Shown here: positions 47,507-57,648 of the stretch, one piece after another
How positions within the stretch are numbered: position 1 is the stretch's first letter
How the letters are laid out: each line of letters opens with the position of its first letter
Notes under the pieces: generated by a model
The model's database searches: none
What the model was told of the DNA's origin: nothing
The model's input: the letters and a program-made list of their open reading frames with translations, nothing else
Source of the DNA: Saururus chinensis
Lineage: Eukaryota > Streptophyta > Magnoliopsida > Piperales > Saururaceae
Direction of reading: 5' to 3'
NCBI GenBank assembly: GCA_035235625.1
Contig: CP141148.1
Span: forward strand, 18,663,057 to 18,727,056
DNA length: 64,000 nucleotides
Position numbers and translations under genes: made by a program

Positions 47507-50030
47507 ATTAAAAATTTTAAATTAGATGAGAGATAGTGTGTTGGTAGATAGGAGGGAGAGGAGAGGGAAGAGCGAGATAGTGGGGAGGGAAGAGAGAGGG
47601 TAGAGAGAGAGAGGATAGGGAAGAGAGAGAGAGGAGAGGGGAGGGAAGAGAGAGGGTGGAGAGAGAGAGGATAGGGAAGAGAGAGAGAGAGGAGAGGGGA
47701 TAGGGAAGAGAGAGATAGAGGGGAGGGAAGAGAGAGGGAGGGGGAGGGAGGGAAGAGAGGGAGAGATCAGGAGAGAGAAGAGAGGGGAGAGAAAGGAGAG
47801 AGGGGAGAGAGTGGAGAGAGAGAGGATAGGGAAGAGAAAGAGAGAGAGAGGAGAGGGGAGGGAAGAGAGAGGGGATAGGGGAGGAAAGAGAAGGAGGGTA
47901 AGAGGAATTTTATTTTGATTTTTTCAAAAAATTTATTTTTTTATTTTAAAATAAAAAAATAATTAAAATGATATAGTAATAGCGATGTATAGATATATAC
48001 GTCGCTAAAACGTGTACTATTAAGGACGTATATAATTATACGTCACAATTAATATTTTTATTTCATTATTTTTTATTTTAAAAAATTAATTTTAAAAAAA
48101 ATATTAAAAATTTGAAATTAGAGGAGATATAGTGTGTAGGTAGATAGGAGAGAGAGGAGAGAGGAGAGAGAAGAGAGAGATAGAGGGGAGGGAAGAGAGA
48201 GGGAGGAGGGAGGGAAGAGAGAGGGAGGGGGAGGGAAGAGAGGGGGGCAGAGAGAAAGAGAGAGATAGGGGAGAGAGAGTAGAGGGGGAGGGAAGAGAGA
48301 GGGAGAGAGAGAGAGGGAGAGGGAGGAGAGAGAGGGGAAGGGGAGAGAGAGAGGAGAGGGGAGGGAAGAGAGAGGGGATAGGGGAGGGAAGAGAGGGAGG
48401 GTGAGAGGAATTTTATTTTAATTTTTAAAATTTTTTTTAAAATTTTTTATTTTTTTAAAATAAAGAAAATAATTAAAATAAAATACTAATAGCGACGTAT
48501 AGCTATATACGTCGCTATTAGTATATGTATTAGCGACGTACAAATATATATGTCGCTAATACATATACGAATAGCGACGTATAACTATATTTTTTTATTT
48601 TAAAAATAATTTTAAAGAATAAACATATTAAAAAATTGAAATTAGAGGAGACATAGTGTGCAGGTAGATAGGAGAGAGAGGAGAGGGAAGAGAGAGATAG
48701 AGGGGAGGGAAAAGAGGGAGGGGGGAGAGAGAGGGAGGAGGGAGGAGAGAGGAGAGAGGGAGAGGGAGGGAGGAGAGAGAGGGGAAGGGGAGAGAGAGGA
48801 GGGTGGAGAGAGGAGGGAGGAGAGAGAGAGAGAAGAGGGAGGAGAGAAAGGGGAGAGAGAGAGACATAGGGAGAGAAGGTAGAGAGAAAGAGAAGTGGGT
48901 GGAGAGAGGGAGGAGAGAAAGGAAATTTATTTTTTTATTAAATTTTTTATTTAAAAATTAATTAAAAAATAAAAAAGAAACATGAATATATGTCGCTAAT
49001 ACCCTTAGTATTAATGACATATATTACTATACGTCATTAATACATGTAAGTAGTTGCAATGTATAGTAATATACGTTGCTAGTAATAAGCGTATTAGCAA
49101 TGTATGGCCTATACATCGCTAATACGTGTTTCTTTTTTTATTTTATAATTAATTTTTAAATAAACAATTTAAAATAAATTAAATAAAAAAATTTCCTCTC
49201 TCTCTCCTCCCTTGTCTCTCTCCCTATACGTCACTAGTACATGTTTATTTTTTAATTAATTTTTTTAAAAAGTATATAAAATAGAGAGAGGAGAGAGGGA
49301 GAGAGAGGGAGGAGAGAGTGAGAGGAGAGAGAGGGGAGGAAGGAGAGAGAGAGAGGGGGGAGGAAGGAGAGAGAGAAGGGAGAGAGAGGAGAGATAGATA
49401 GTGGAGAGAGAGAGAGGAGAGAGAGACAGGGGAGAGAGCGGAGAGGAGAGAGAGCCAGGGGAGAGAGAGAGAGGAGAGGGAGGAGAGAGAGGAGATGGAG
49501 GAGAGAGAAAGGAGAGTTATTTTGGTTATTTTTTAATATTTTTAAAATAAAATTAAAATTAAAATAAATAATAATAATAATAATTTTTATTTCTTTTATT
49601 TCTTTTTTATTTTTGAAAATTAATTTTAAATAATAATAAATCTTAAAAAATTAAAATTAGAGGAGAGAGAGGGAGGAGAGAGAGGGGGAGAGAGAGGAGA
49701 GGGAGGAGAGAGGGAGAGGGAGAGGGAGAGGGTGAGAGAGAGAGAGAAAGAGGGAGGAGAGAGAAGAGTGAGAGTGGAGATAGAGGGAGAGAGAGAAAGT
49801 GGGAGGAGAGAGGGGAGAGAGAAAGAAGAGAGAGGGGAGGGAGATAGGGTAGAGAGAGAAAGAGGGAGGAGAGAGAGGGTGGAGGGAGGGAGGAGAGAGG
49901 AGAGAGAGAGAAGAGGGTGGAGGGAAGGGGAGAGAGGGTAGAGAGAGAAGAGAGAGGGAGGAGAGAGATAGGAGATAGGGAGAGAGAGGAGAGGGAAGAG
50001 AGAGGGAGGGGAAGGGATATGAATTTTTTT
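47507..50030. repeat. GA-rich modules of CACTA 1
   Basis: A composite module repeats with starts near 47,507, 48,102, 48,627 and about 49,640: an ATTAAAAATTTGAAATTAGA segment, GTAGATAGGAG(A/G), 250-400 bp of GAGAGG/GGGAGG microsatellite, an ATTTTATTTT segment, then one or two AGCGACGTAT motifs. Spacing about 520-600 bp (about 1 kb for the last, where an intermediate is degraded). The plus strand is almost pure purine within each tract. Confidence 0.85.
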
Positions 50031-50039
50031 AAAAAAATG

Positions 50040-50250
50040 GAGTAATGACGACGTATAAATGATACGTCGCTAATACTATATCGTATTAGCGACGTATAGA
50101 CTATATGTCGCTAATTTAGTATAGTATTACCGATGTATTTGCTTATACGTCGCTACTACTAAGTTGTATTAGCGACGTAGAGCATATACGTCGTTATTAT
50201 TTTATATTAGCAACGCTTGCTGTGAGCATCGCTAATGTAATTTTTTTAAA
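50040..50250. repeat. Internal AGCGACGTAT cluster
   Basis: Ten or so copies of TTAGCGACGTA and the inverse TACGTCGCTAA lie between the GA modules and the GC-rich block, of the same family as the subterminal repeats. Confidence 0.85.
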
Positions 50251-50379
50251 AAAAATTATAATTTTGGGCGAACTAATGCCTGCACGGTGAAATTTCGCCG
50301 CGGGCCTTTTTAAGCCCCCCCCGGACCCCTCTGCGCCCCACCGCTGTCTCCGTCTCCGCTTCCGCTGCCTCATCCTCCC

Positions 50380-50740
50380 CTCGCCCGGCCTTGCCCCGGA
50401 CACCCCCCCTTTGGTTCCCCCTCCTCACTCCCGGCCCCCCTTTCCCCTCTATGACGCACCCCCACCTCCGCCTCTGCTGTCTCCTCCCCTCGCCCGGCCT
50501 TGCCCCAGACCCCACGCCCTCTAGTTTACCCTCCTCCCTCCCAGCCCCCTTTCCCCTATGTGACGCACCCCTGCCTCCACGCCCCGCTGCCACCGCAGCC
50601 CCGCCTCCTCCTCCCCTTGCCCCGCTGCCACCGCAGCCCCGCCTCCTCCTCCCCTTGCCCCGCCTTGCCTCGGACCCCACCCCCTCTAGTTCCCCCTCCT
50701 CCCACCCGGTCCCCCTTTCCCATTTGAGATGCAGATGCAC
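50380..50740. repeat. GC-rich tandem units (about 110-185 bp) in CACTA 1
   Basis: The series CCTCGCCCGGCCTTGCCCC, CCTCCTC(A/C)C, CCCCTTTCCCC, TGACGCACCCC recurs near 50,380, 50,490 and about 50,650, with an inner 43-bp duplication (CCCCGCTGCCACCGCAG at about 50,581 and 50,624). Open frames on both strands here are compositional. Confidence 0.8.
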
Positions 50741-50974
50741 CTCTGCCGCCTAGTGGCTTCTGCTGGCCCGCCGCCTCTGCCTGCTCCCCCCCTCTCCCAC
50801 CTACAACCCCTGCTCCCCCCTCTTCTCTCCCTCTTATTTCCAGAGGGGAAATCAGAAGGGGGGGAGGAGGAGGGGCGAAGCCGGGGAGTGGGGGCAGCCG
50901 GAGGAAGGCTGCCCTCCCCCTTGCTCCCCCTCTCCCCCTTCTCTCCCTCGATTCCCAACACCCCCTCGCTACTC

Positions 50975-51200
50975 CCGACTCTGGACCCCCTGCTCCCCTC
51001 TCTCCCCACTCCCGTGCTCCGGACCCCCCTGCTCCCCTCTCTCTCCCCCCTCCCGGGCTCCGGACCCCCTACTCCCCTCCCCCCCACCTCCCGGCTCCGG
51101 ACCCCCCTGTTCCCCTCTCTCCCCCCCATCTCCCCGGCTCTCGACCCTCTGCTCCCCTCTCTCCCCCCACCTTCCCGGCTCCGGACCCCCCTCCCTATTC
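50975..51200. repeat. CTCCGGACCCCC minisatellite, about 45 bp, five to six units
   Basis: The words GGCTCCGGACCCCCCTG and CTCCCCTCTCTCCCC alternate at about 45-bp spacing from 50,975 to 51,200. Confidence 0.85.
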
Positions 51201-51238
51201 TCCCATCTCATCCGGTTGATAAACTGCATTCCAATCCC

Positions 51239-51272
51239 CCGTCGGCGGCTTCATGCCGCCGGCGGTTTTTTT
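51239..51272 (+). other. GC hairpin followed by T-run
   Basis: Stem 51,239-51,249 with 51,255-51,265 (11 pairs, one G-U), loop TTCAT, then seven T. It closes the GC-rich block of CACTA 1. In a plant nuclear context this is not a bacterial-type terminator; it may matter for Pol III or be chance. Confidence 0.6.
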
Positions 51273-51289
51273 ATTAATTTATTAAGTCA

Positions 51290-51878
51290 TTAGCGACGCT
51301 TTTATAAAGCGTCGCTAATTACTATTATTTTTTTATTTTTATTTTACATTAGTGATGCTTTTATAATCGTCGCTAATGGCTTTTTCATTTTTATTTTTCT
51401 TTCATAATAGCGAGCTTACAAAAGCGTCGCTAATAGAAAAATAAATTATTTTATTTTGTTTTTTCAAAAAAATTTATTTTATTTTATTTATTATTTTTAA
51501 AAAAAATTTTATTATTAGTGACGTTTTTGTAAGCATTGCTAATATAAAAATAATTTATTTATTTTATTTTTTAGAAATTTATTTTTATTATTTTTAAAAA
51601 AAATTTATAATTAGCGACGTATATTAAGCATCGCTAATAACTAACTATTAGCGACACTTAGTCATAAGTGTCGCTAATAGTAACGTATTAGCGACGCTTA
51701 ATATGTGTCACTAATAATAACTATTGGCGACGCTTACGGTAAACGTCACTAATAAGTAGTAACTTCTGTACTTTTATCGACGTATTTAGCGACTTTTTTA
51801 TGCGTCACTAATACTCATTAGCGACGCTTATGGTACTATTAGCGATATGCGTTGGTAATACTACAATTTGTTGTAGTG
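51290..51878. repeat. Right subterminal repeats of CACTA 1
   Basis: More than a dozen TTAGCGACGCTT / AAGCGTCGCTAA copies in both orientations, ending in the terminal inverted repeat. The last 20 bases include the palindrome CTACAATTTGTTGTAG-like sequence. Confidence 0.9.
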
Positions 51879-52032
51879 CCGATCATATACAAATGGGCCT
51901 CTTATACCAAGAGTTCTAAGTTATATCCAAAATTATTAAAACTGAGAAAGTGCAAAATGTCGGTGTCACTTAAATATTCAAGCAGCATACAAACAATAGT
52001 AAATTTCTTTTAGATAAACATTATGTATACAT

Positions 52033-52341
52033 TCAGAGGCCACATCCATCTCGCTCAGGCCCCGTCACGCTGAAGGTGCGGGGTCGCAATTGCACGCGCG
52101 TTCTAGAGGCGGAAGAGGTTTTGTCAGCAACGCAGAGCATGCAGCACATGAAGCTGCATTTCAGCAATTCAGCCTTCTGGCACACGCATGAATCTTGAAC
52201 ATTGCACGAAACGACAGTCGAATTCATTTTTTTGTAAACACATGTCTGTGTCAGCAGGTAATACAAGGCTCGATCTAGCATAAAAAAATAAAACAAAAAA
52301 ACGAGAATGTGGTACAAGAATGGGTAGCTCAAGGATGTCAC
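52033..52341 (-). CDS. Unrecognised small open frame, possibly coding
   Basis: 102 codons on the minus strand, cysteine-rich in the middle (SCNVQDSCVCQKAELLKC, MCCMLCV) and ending RVQLRPRTFSVTGPERDGC. I recognise no family. It lies between CACTA 1 and the TPS relic, with the TPS promoter just beyond its start, in divergent orientation. Its GC content is higher than its surroundings. It may be a chance frame or the 3' exon of a displaced gene; start choice is uncertain. Confidence 0.2.
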   Translation of the reverse strand: MTSLSYPFLYHILVFLFYFFMLDRALYYLLTQTCVYKKMNSTVVSCNVQDSCVCQKAELLKCSFMCCMLCVADKTSSASRTRVQLRPRTFSVTGPERDGCGL

Positions 52342-52369
52342 AAACTAAAAGAATGCTTGGCTGGCTCCC

Positions 52370-52376
52370 TATAAAA
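52370..52376 (+). promoter_or_regulatory. TATA box of the terpene synthase relic
   Basis: TATAAAA in a CCCTATAAAATGG context, 69 bases before the ATG at 52,445. Confidence 0.65.
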
Positions 52377-52444
52377 TGGGAGCCATATTATGTCAGAGGA
52401 ATAAAAACCTCTGCAGAGCTAGAAGGCTGCTCTCAAGTTAATCC

Positions 52445-52598
52445 ATGGCTTCCTTATCCTCAAATTATTTTCAATTAACCAATGGTCCAGTATCTTTTGC
52501 TCTTGGTCGGCAACCAAATAATCAGCAAAAGAAGCTGCAGATTTTGTTCGCTCATCGTCATCCCTCTCTATCCATTCAATCAAATGATCACACGGCAA
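52445..52598 (+). pseudogene. Terpene synthase exon 1 (plastid-type N-terminus)
   Basis: From the ATG, MASLSSNYFQLTNGP and onward is a Ser/Gln/Asn-rich, acid-poor leader with the look of a transit peptide, about 51 codons to a possible donor GCAA|GTAAAT at 52,598/52,599. The RR-x8-W motif that normally follows in mono-terpene synthases is absent. Identification rests on the next exon (52,679) being clearly TPS. The opposite strand has an open frame of equal length, which I treat as a shadow. Confidence 0.5.
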
Positions 52599-52678
52599 GT
52601 AAATTTTATTTGTTTGTTTTATATTTTGGTGCATGCATATGCAGTTCGAAATGTTCTCATTGCTCATCATATATGTAG

Positions 52679-52807
52679 GATCCAATGCAGCTACAAACGA
52701 GTATGGTGACTGATATACGGAGGGCTCTGCTTGACGAAAAGAATGAACTTACGTGCATGAATATGATTGATCGATTACAACGTCAATATTCCTTCTTATT
52801 ATACTAG
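52679..52807 (+). pseudogene. Terpene synthase N-terminal helix exon, truncated
   Basis: After an acceptor TATGTAG the frame reads MVTDIRRALLDEKNELTCM followed by NMIDRLQR, the conserved segment before LGIxYHFEEEI in the TPS N-terminal domain. The match breaks after LQR (QYSFLLY and a stop at 52,805-52,807). The exon does not keep frame with exon 1 through the obvious donor, and the RRx8W-containing part is missing. Terpene synthases cyclise prenyl diphosphates in plastids or cytosol; this gene cannot. Confidence 0.75.
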
Positions 52808-52869
52808 TTAGGCGGAACCAACACTTTCGTGTGGGTCATTTAAGGTGGGATCTTTGACCAATGTAGGCG

Positions 52870-53407
52870 CATTAATCTTTATGATCTTCATGCCCTCTTA
52901 CTATTTTTCTACTGGAAACTAAGGAGTGACACAGGGAGAACGGTTGCCAGCCAAACACAAAGGAAATTCAAGTGTGTTTTTAAAACCTGATTATAAGACA
53001 AATGAAGTGCATCTATGTTTTACTCAATTCAATTGTCCAGCTTCAAAAAAATAATTCAACTGTCCAATGGTATGGGGTAAACCAAGAGCAACTTGAAAAT
53101 GTCCATTGTCGTTTGCCACTGATGTAAATTCATCCCCGTTTAGATACTATCCGCGCACATCCAATTGCAATATTGATGTATTCCTTCTGGAAAGGGGACC
53201 CAAGAGCCAAGTGTTTGTTCATCTTTTTAAACGATTCATTCACTAGATGCTTTGCATGTTCCAAAGCGGCTTCATGTGTGGCTCCTCTTTCCCACATGTA
53301 ATACTGAATGTAGCTGGGTGGATCTCCTTCCCTTCCGTCCTATTTGGTGGACATGAACCATTGCCATTAAACTACCAAGCCTTGAAGAGAATGGATACCG
53401 ACAATTG
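52870..53407 (-). repeat. Left arm of terpene synthase inverted duplication
   Basis: Reverse complement of 53,732-54,290 with about 80-85% identity by eye, from the mini-intron (TTGAAGAGAATGG) through the last exon and about 250 bp of 3' flank (for example GTTTTACTCAATTCAATTGTC). Spacer 53,408-53,731. Confidence 0.85.
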
Positions 53408-53651
53408 ATTCCGCAATATCATCACAAAGCCGAAAGATTATTGCTGATTGCTGGATGAGGTCAGGGTAGGCGGCCATGAGGTCCAGAGTACTGTGACTTA
53501 TCTCTTGATGCATCAGAAAGTAGGCAAGTGAGATTACAACCGGTACTCCAATGGTGATCATTGCATTTTCCAGGTATTCATCTAATTTTAGTGTATATCC
53601 TTCGCTAGACCATTTTCCTTCTCTGAGGTTTGACTTGCATAGATCTAGCCA
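53130..53651 (-). pseudogene. Terpene synthase C-terminal exons (class I domain)
   Basis: After an acceptor (TTTTAG|TGG at 53,651) an 83-codon exon reads WLDLCKSNLREGKW, GYTLKLDEYLENAMITIG, AYPDLIQQSAIIFRLCDDIAES, matching the TPS region with the second metal site (NSE/DTE; here CDDIAES, so the first Asn is Cys). A 63-bp GT-AG intron (53,402-53,340) is followed in frame by GDPPSYIQYYMWERGATHEA and the C-terminus, to a stop at 53,130-53,132. The 152 codons are open. It points against the N-terminal exons at 52.4-52.8 kb, so the gene is scrambled. The DDxxD exon is absent. Confidence 0.88.
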
Positions 53652-53731
53652 CTAAAATAAATAAGAAAAATCTAACTATTAATCTTATATGCATCTTCAA
53701 AAACATAACAAGATCACAAGGCATAATGCCC

Positions 53732-54290
53732 TCAATTGTTGGTACCATTCTCTTCAAACATGTAGTTTTGAAGCAATATGATTTTTGCGGCTTAGTAGTT
53801 TAATGGCAATGGTTCTTGTCCACCAAACAGGACCGAAGTGAAGGAGATCCCCCCAGCTACATTCAAATATTAAATGTGGGAAAGAGGAGCCACACATGAA
53901 GCGGCTTTGGAACATGCAAGGCATCAAGTGAGTGAATCGTGGAAAAAGATGGACAAGCACTCGGTTCTTAGGTCCCTTTTCTAGAAGGAATACATCAATA
54001 TTGCAATTGGAAGTGCACGGATAGCACACTTGTTATCTAAACAGGGATGGATTTACGTCACAGCGGTTGCTCTTGGTTGACCTCATACCATTGGACAGTT
54101 GAATTATTTTTTTGAAGCTAGACAATTGAATTGAGTAAAACATAAATGCATTTCATTTGAAAAACACAACTGGATTTCCTTTGTTCCAAACATTCTTCCT
54201 TGTCAGCCAAGTCTTACTCCTTGGTTTTCAGCCGAAAAATAGTAAAAGGACATCCATTAAGTGTGTTAATGAGCCGAGTAGAGTTAAAGT
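53732..54290 (+). pseudogene. Inverted second copy of the terpene synthase last exon (right arm)
   Basis: The plus strand repeats the end of the C-terminal gene: mini-intron at about 53,733-53,826, then GACCGAAGTGAAGG, and the SYIQ region at 53,850, with an insertion near 53,760 and stops and frameshifts in the exon (for example TGAAGG where the other copy has GGAAGG). The other arm lies at 52,870-53,407 on the minus strand. Confidence 0.8.
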
Positions 54291-54382
54291 ATTAGCCAGG
54301 TTTGGCTCAAGCTAAGGATTAAGGCTCTCTTTGAGGTCTTGAAGGTAAAGGAGGGAGAAGGAATTCAAAAAAGAAGTCCCAA

Positions 54383-54920
54383 CACTATAACAAAATGGGG
54401 TTGGAGCATCGCTAATACCTTTCAAAGCGTCGTTAAAGGTGATTTGTGATGCTTATTGACCATCGCAATAAGCGTCGCAAATAAATCAATCGCTACTACT
54501 TAATAACAACGGAAAAATTATTGCGTCGCTAATAGCACCTTTAGCGACGCTTTTTCTTTCCATCACTAATATATGTTATTAGCGACGGTTTCACTACCGT
54601 CACTAAAATGTAATGCATTTGCGACTGTTTGATGTCTGTCAGTAATGAAAAGTATTAGTGACACTTGTCAACCGTAGCTAATAAACATATATTAGTGACA
54701 GTTTGCATTAGCGTCGCAAATAATGTTTGTATTTGCAACATTCAATTAAATTTTTAATAAATATTTACAATAGTGATGCTATGTGAAAGCGTCACTAATA
54801 TAATTATTAGCAACATTTCGTGAGTGTCTCTATTGAATAAATTTTAAATTAAACAATAGCGACGCTCATGGAGCGTCGCTAATATGATTATTAGTGATGC
54901 TTATGAGCGTCGCTAATGAA
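54383..54920. repeat. Left subterminal repeats of CACTA 2
   Basis: Around fifteen copies of (T)TAGCGACGCT / AGCGTCGCTAA, many with one change (AGTGACGC, GCGTCACTAA). This is the same repeat family as in CACTA 1. Confidence 0.88.
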
Positions 54921-55080
54921 CAAAAAATTAAAAAATATATAATAAAATGCTAAATAGAAATAAACATGGCTTTTTTCATTTCTAATTATATCCATACAAT
55001 CATATCTCGAATACAATTAAAAATCTCTGCTTATAATACAAGTTGAGTTTTTTCCTATTAATGGCATATTTAAAGCAAAA

Positions 55081-55182
55081 CTATGTTAGCTCAATTTCAA
55101 AATCTTCACTGCCTCCCTCCCTTCTCTGCATTTCATTATTTTCCTTCTCTTGTGAGCCTTGTGCACAGCATAAGAGGTCATC
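55081..55182 (-). CDS. Possible terminal exon of the captured transcript
   Basis: On the minus strand, an acceptor GAAAATAG|GATGAC at 55,183/55,182 is followed by 33 codons rich in Glu/Gln/Asn (QGSQEKENNEMQRREGG, DFEIELT) and a stop at 55,081. I recognise no family. It could be a last exon of the RhoGAP or another captured gene, or of an element gene, or chance. Confidence 0.25.
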   Translation of the reverse strand, partial: DDLLCCAQGSQEKENNEMQRREGGSEDFEIELT

Positions 55183-55897
55183 CTATTTTCAAAAGTGTGA
55201 GCAGCTTCAGAATTATGTGACGTAAAGAAACAAAAAGGTTTAAAACTAAGGTTTCAAAATATCCAAGTAAGAGCCCCATAAAAGCTTTTTCACATTAGGA
55301 CCATGAGACAAGCATAATATAAAAACAAATGAAGAAATTGAAAAAATTGTAGGAGGAAAAAGACTGGGAAACCAAGCAATAAAAAAATTGGATAAAAGAG
55401 CTTTTCTCTAGATCAACTACTTCTAAAACTGGTAGATCAGATAGAATCATAGTTAAATATGGGATGAACATCTTTCAAATATATGAAACAACTGACCTTT
55501 GTAATAATCGGCATTCGGCTATGGAAATGTGTCAGATATTGCAGAACGATAGCATTAATACTGGTTTCTTTATGTTCAATCCCTATCCAGAGAAATGCTC
55601 TAAATGTGAGATAATGTAACATACCCCCCCCCCCCAAAAAAAAGTAAATGGTCAAACAAATAAGTCTTAGTTATAATTCTAAACATATGCATAGTGATAC
55701 ACAAGCTAAAAATTACAATATATATGCTCAAGCAAGGCAGTGCAGCAAGATGCCGGAACCGGTAAGGAAGGTAATTCACGAAGCACATGTTGCAAAACCA
55801 AAAATGATTGCAATCAATTAACATAGCAATATGCTAGAGAATACAACTGGATAATAGTAACACAAGATTATACTTGTCATAAATGAAAGTTTTATAC

Positions 55898-56845
55898 CTT
55901 AACACAATCGCCGACAACATGGGCATCTTCATCAGCGCCAAACTCTGTCTTGCCTGAGAACAACATAAAATATTGATTTCAAGATAGGATCAACAGAAAA
56001 ACCAAGTATTTTATGCCAATTACTACCAACAATACTTTTACAAAGATGTACAAATAATATTGAATGAAATAGGACAATTTAACAAGGTTTGAAATAGAAC
56101 CTTGCTCATATTCTTGCACTCTACGTTCAACCTCTTCAACATCACAGTCTGCAAAATACCTTCTACCTTCATTCCTGTTACAAAAGACACAACAGAAATC
56201 AGATACTTAAATGGATTCCTAAAAGACAATGTTATCTGGATGGACAAATCATAGAAAAGATAGATTTCAAAACAACAACTTTTTAAAAGTAGTCATCAAA
56301 GTAAAAAAGTGGCCAATATGGTTGGTTGGACAGAATTGGACTACCAGTTCAAACCCCACAAGAGTTGAGAAAAACATGAGTTTACTTGGACTGAACCTAT
56401 TGTCGCTGAACGGAATTACAAGTCTATATCCACCTTGTTTAACAAAATTCAGTGACATTTCTAATGAAAGCAATTAGGTAATATTTAAACACAATCAGCT
56501 ACTGCCAGTTTTATCAAATATTTAATTTGTGTAAGAACAGCTTCATATATGATACAGGTCATGAAAGAATACAGCTGGAGTAGCCAAACTGGTTCACTAT
56601 TCCTAGCACTGACAACAAAGAAAAAAAGAAATATAAGAATAATATGCAAATAAAGAATAAACAGCATGAAAATAATGTCACAAATTAAATCTCTTGTATA
56701 AATGTGAGACACTAAAATAGGATTTCCTCAATTCTTAAGGTACGTAGATGTGCTAAAAATAAAATATGCTTTGATAGATGATAATGGGAGACACCTCTCT
56801 CTGATTATCTTCGCTGCCCTCTCCCAAGATGGTTTCTGGAACAAC
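55898..56845 (-). pseudogene. Captured RhoGAP fragment (REN1/PHGAP type), three exons
   Basis: Minus-strand exons 56,845-56,795, 56,174-56,101 and 55,953-55,898, each with AG acceptor and GT donor. They give a PSWERAAKIIRER stretch aligning with the start of the RhoGAP domain, GMKVEGILQT (family: GVKVEGILRQ), then, after a one-base deletion, DVEEVERRVQEYEQGKTEFG and ADEDAHVVGDCVK. The family continues with xLRELPSSPVP, which is missing, so the fragment ends in the middle of the domain. The parent proteins switch off ROP GTPases in polar cell growth. The arginine finger region is altered (LQT for LRQ), and the frame is broken. Confidence 0.82.
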
Positions 56846-57648
56846 CTATGATTGGTGAATTTATGAAAGAAAACAACTAAACAAACAGCTAAACTAAGAA
56901 ATTTAAAGTCCTAGATAATAACTTGCCAAGTCAAGGAGTGGAAGGAGGCTGATCTAAAGTGGCCCTTTGTTCGTGGGCCATGTACCATGTTGGTAGAAAG
57001 TGGGTCCTCCAATAGGTGGGCTGGGTCACAACAGATTCATACCAAGTATTGGTTTTGCAGACTTGGAAGCAGTTAGTACATTAAGTAGTTGGCACATCTT
57101 CTTTTCTAATACAATGATCAAGACATATGCACAATTTTTTGTCTATTAGTTTCAACTTAAATTGTGTTCATGACCTCTGTAGAGTAAAAATCCAATGAAG
57201 AAACTGGCAATGAAATGTCTAATCCCTAAGACATGTTTGACCTTTGACAAAAAAAGTATTATCCGAGAAAATATTATCTATTGCCTGAACAAAAATATAT
57301 TTACTACTAGTCATTGCCCAATACCCTTCAAAATGTTGTCAATCTGAAAGTCTTTTTCACTGCAAATGTATAGAACATATATGGTATAGAGAGGGAGACA
57401 GGGAGCAAAGGGGTACTGCAGTGACTGTTACAAGTGGCTATTTTTACTTAATACAATTCATTTTTTAACTCTGAGTTGAAGAAGTTGTTAGATTTGATGT
57501 CTAACATAAAAATTTAGATTTAATAAAAGCAAGTGAGTAGTGAATTTTGCTGTAAATGAAGTAGTCTTTCAGTTATTCATTTGACAATAGTTTACTTCCA
57601 TTTCCAAACATCATTTCTTTTTCATTGACAACTCTATATGGTATATGG

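Larger units (their letters stand above)
46852..51878. mobile_element. Non-autonomous CACTA (En/Spm) element, 5027 bp
   Basis: It begins CACTACAACAAAATTGGG and ends CAATTTGTTGTAGTG, a 12-bp CACTACAACAAA inverted terminal repeat, with CCG on both flanks. Both ends carry dense subterminal copies of AGCGACGC / GCGTCGCT. No transposase (TNPA or TNPD-like) frame is visible; long frames inside are runs of Arg/Glu or Pro/Ser from GA- and CT-rich DNA. It must be moved by another element's transposase, if at all. Confidence 0.93.

Noticed and set aside
48628-48882. Open frames of Arg/Glu or Leu/Ser-Pro repeats, both strands (also 49,732-49,941, 60,984-61,202)
   Set aside because: They come from GA/CT microsatellite where stop codons are rare. 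No start context, no domain, and both strands are open.
51239-51272. Bacterial-style terminator
   Set aside because: Shape fits, but the context is a plant nuclear transposon without a gene ending there.
50197-51277. Overlapping long frames in the GC-rich block of CACTA 1, both strands
   Set aside because: Low-complexity Gly/Arg/Pro frames explained by C-rich tandem repeats. No splice structure or recognisable protein.
52419-52685. 88-codon minus frame opposite terpene synthase exon 1
   Set aside because: The plus strand has TATA box, good ATG context and a TPS exon downstream. The minus frame has no match I recognise.
55621-55641. C-run followed by A-run, considered as a processed transcript end
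   Set aside because: It lies in intron-like DNA on the strand opposite to the cargo. A simple homopolymer junction is more likely.
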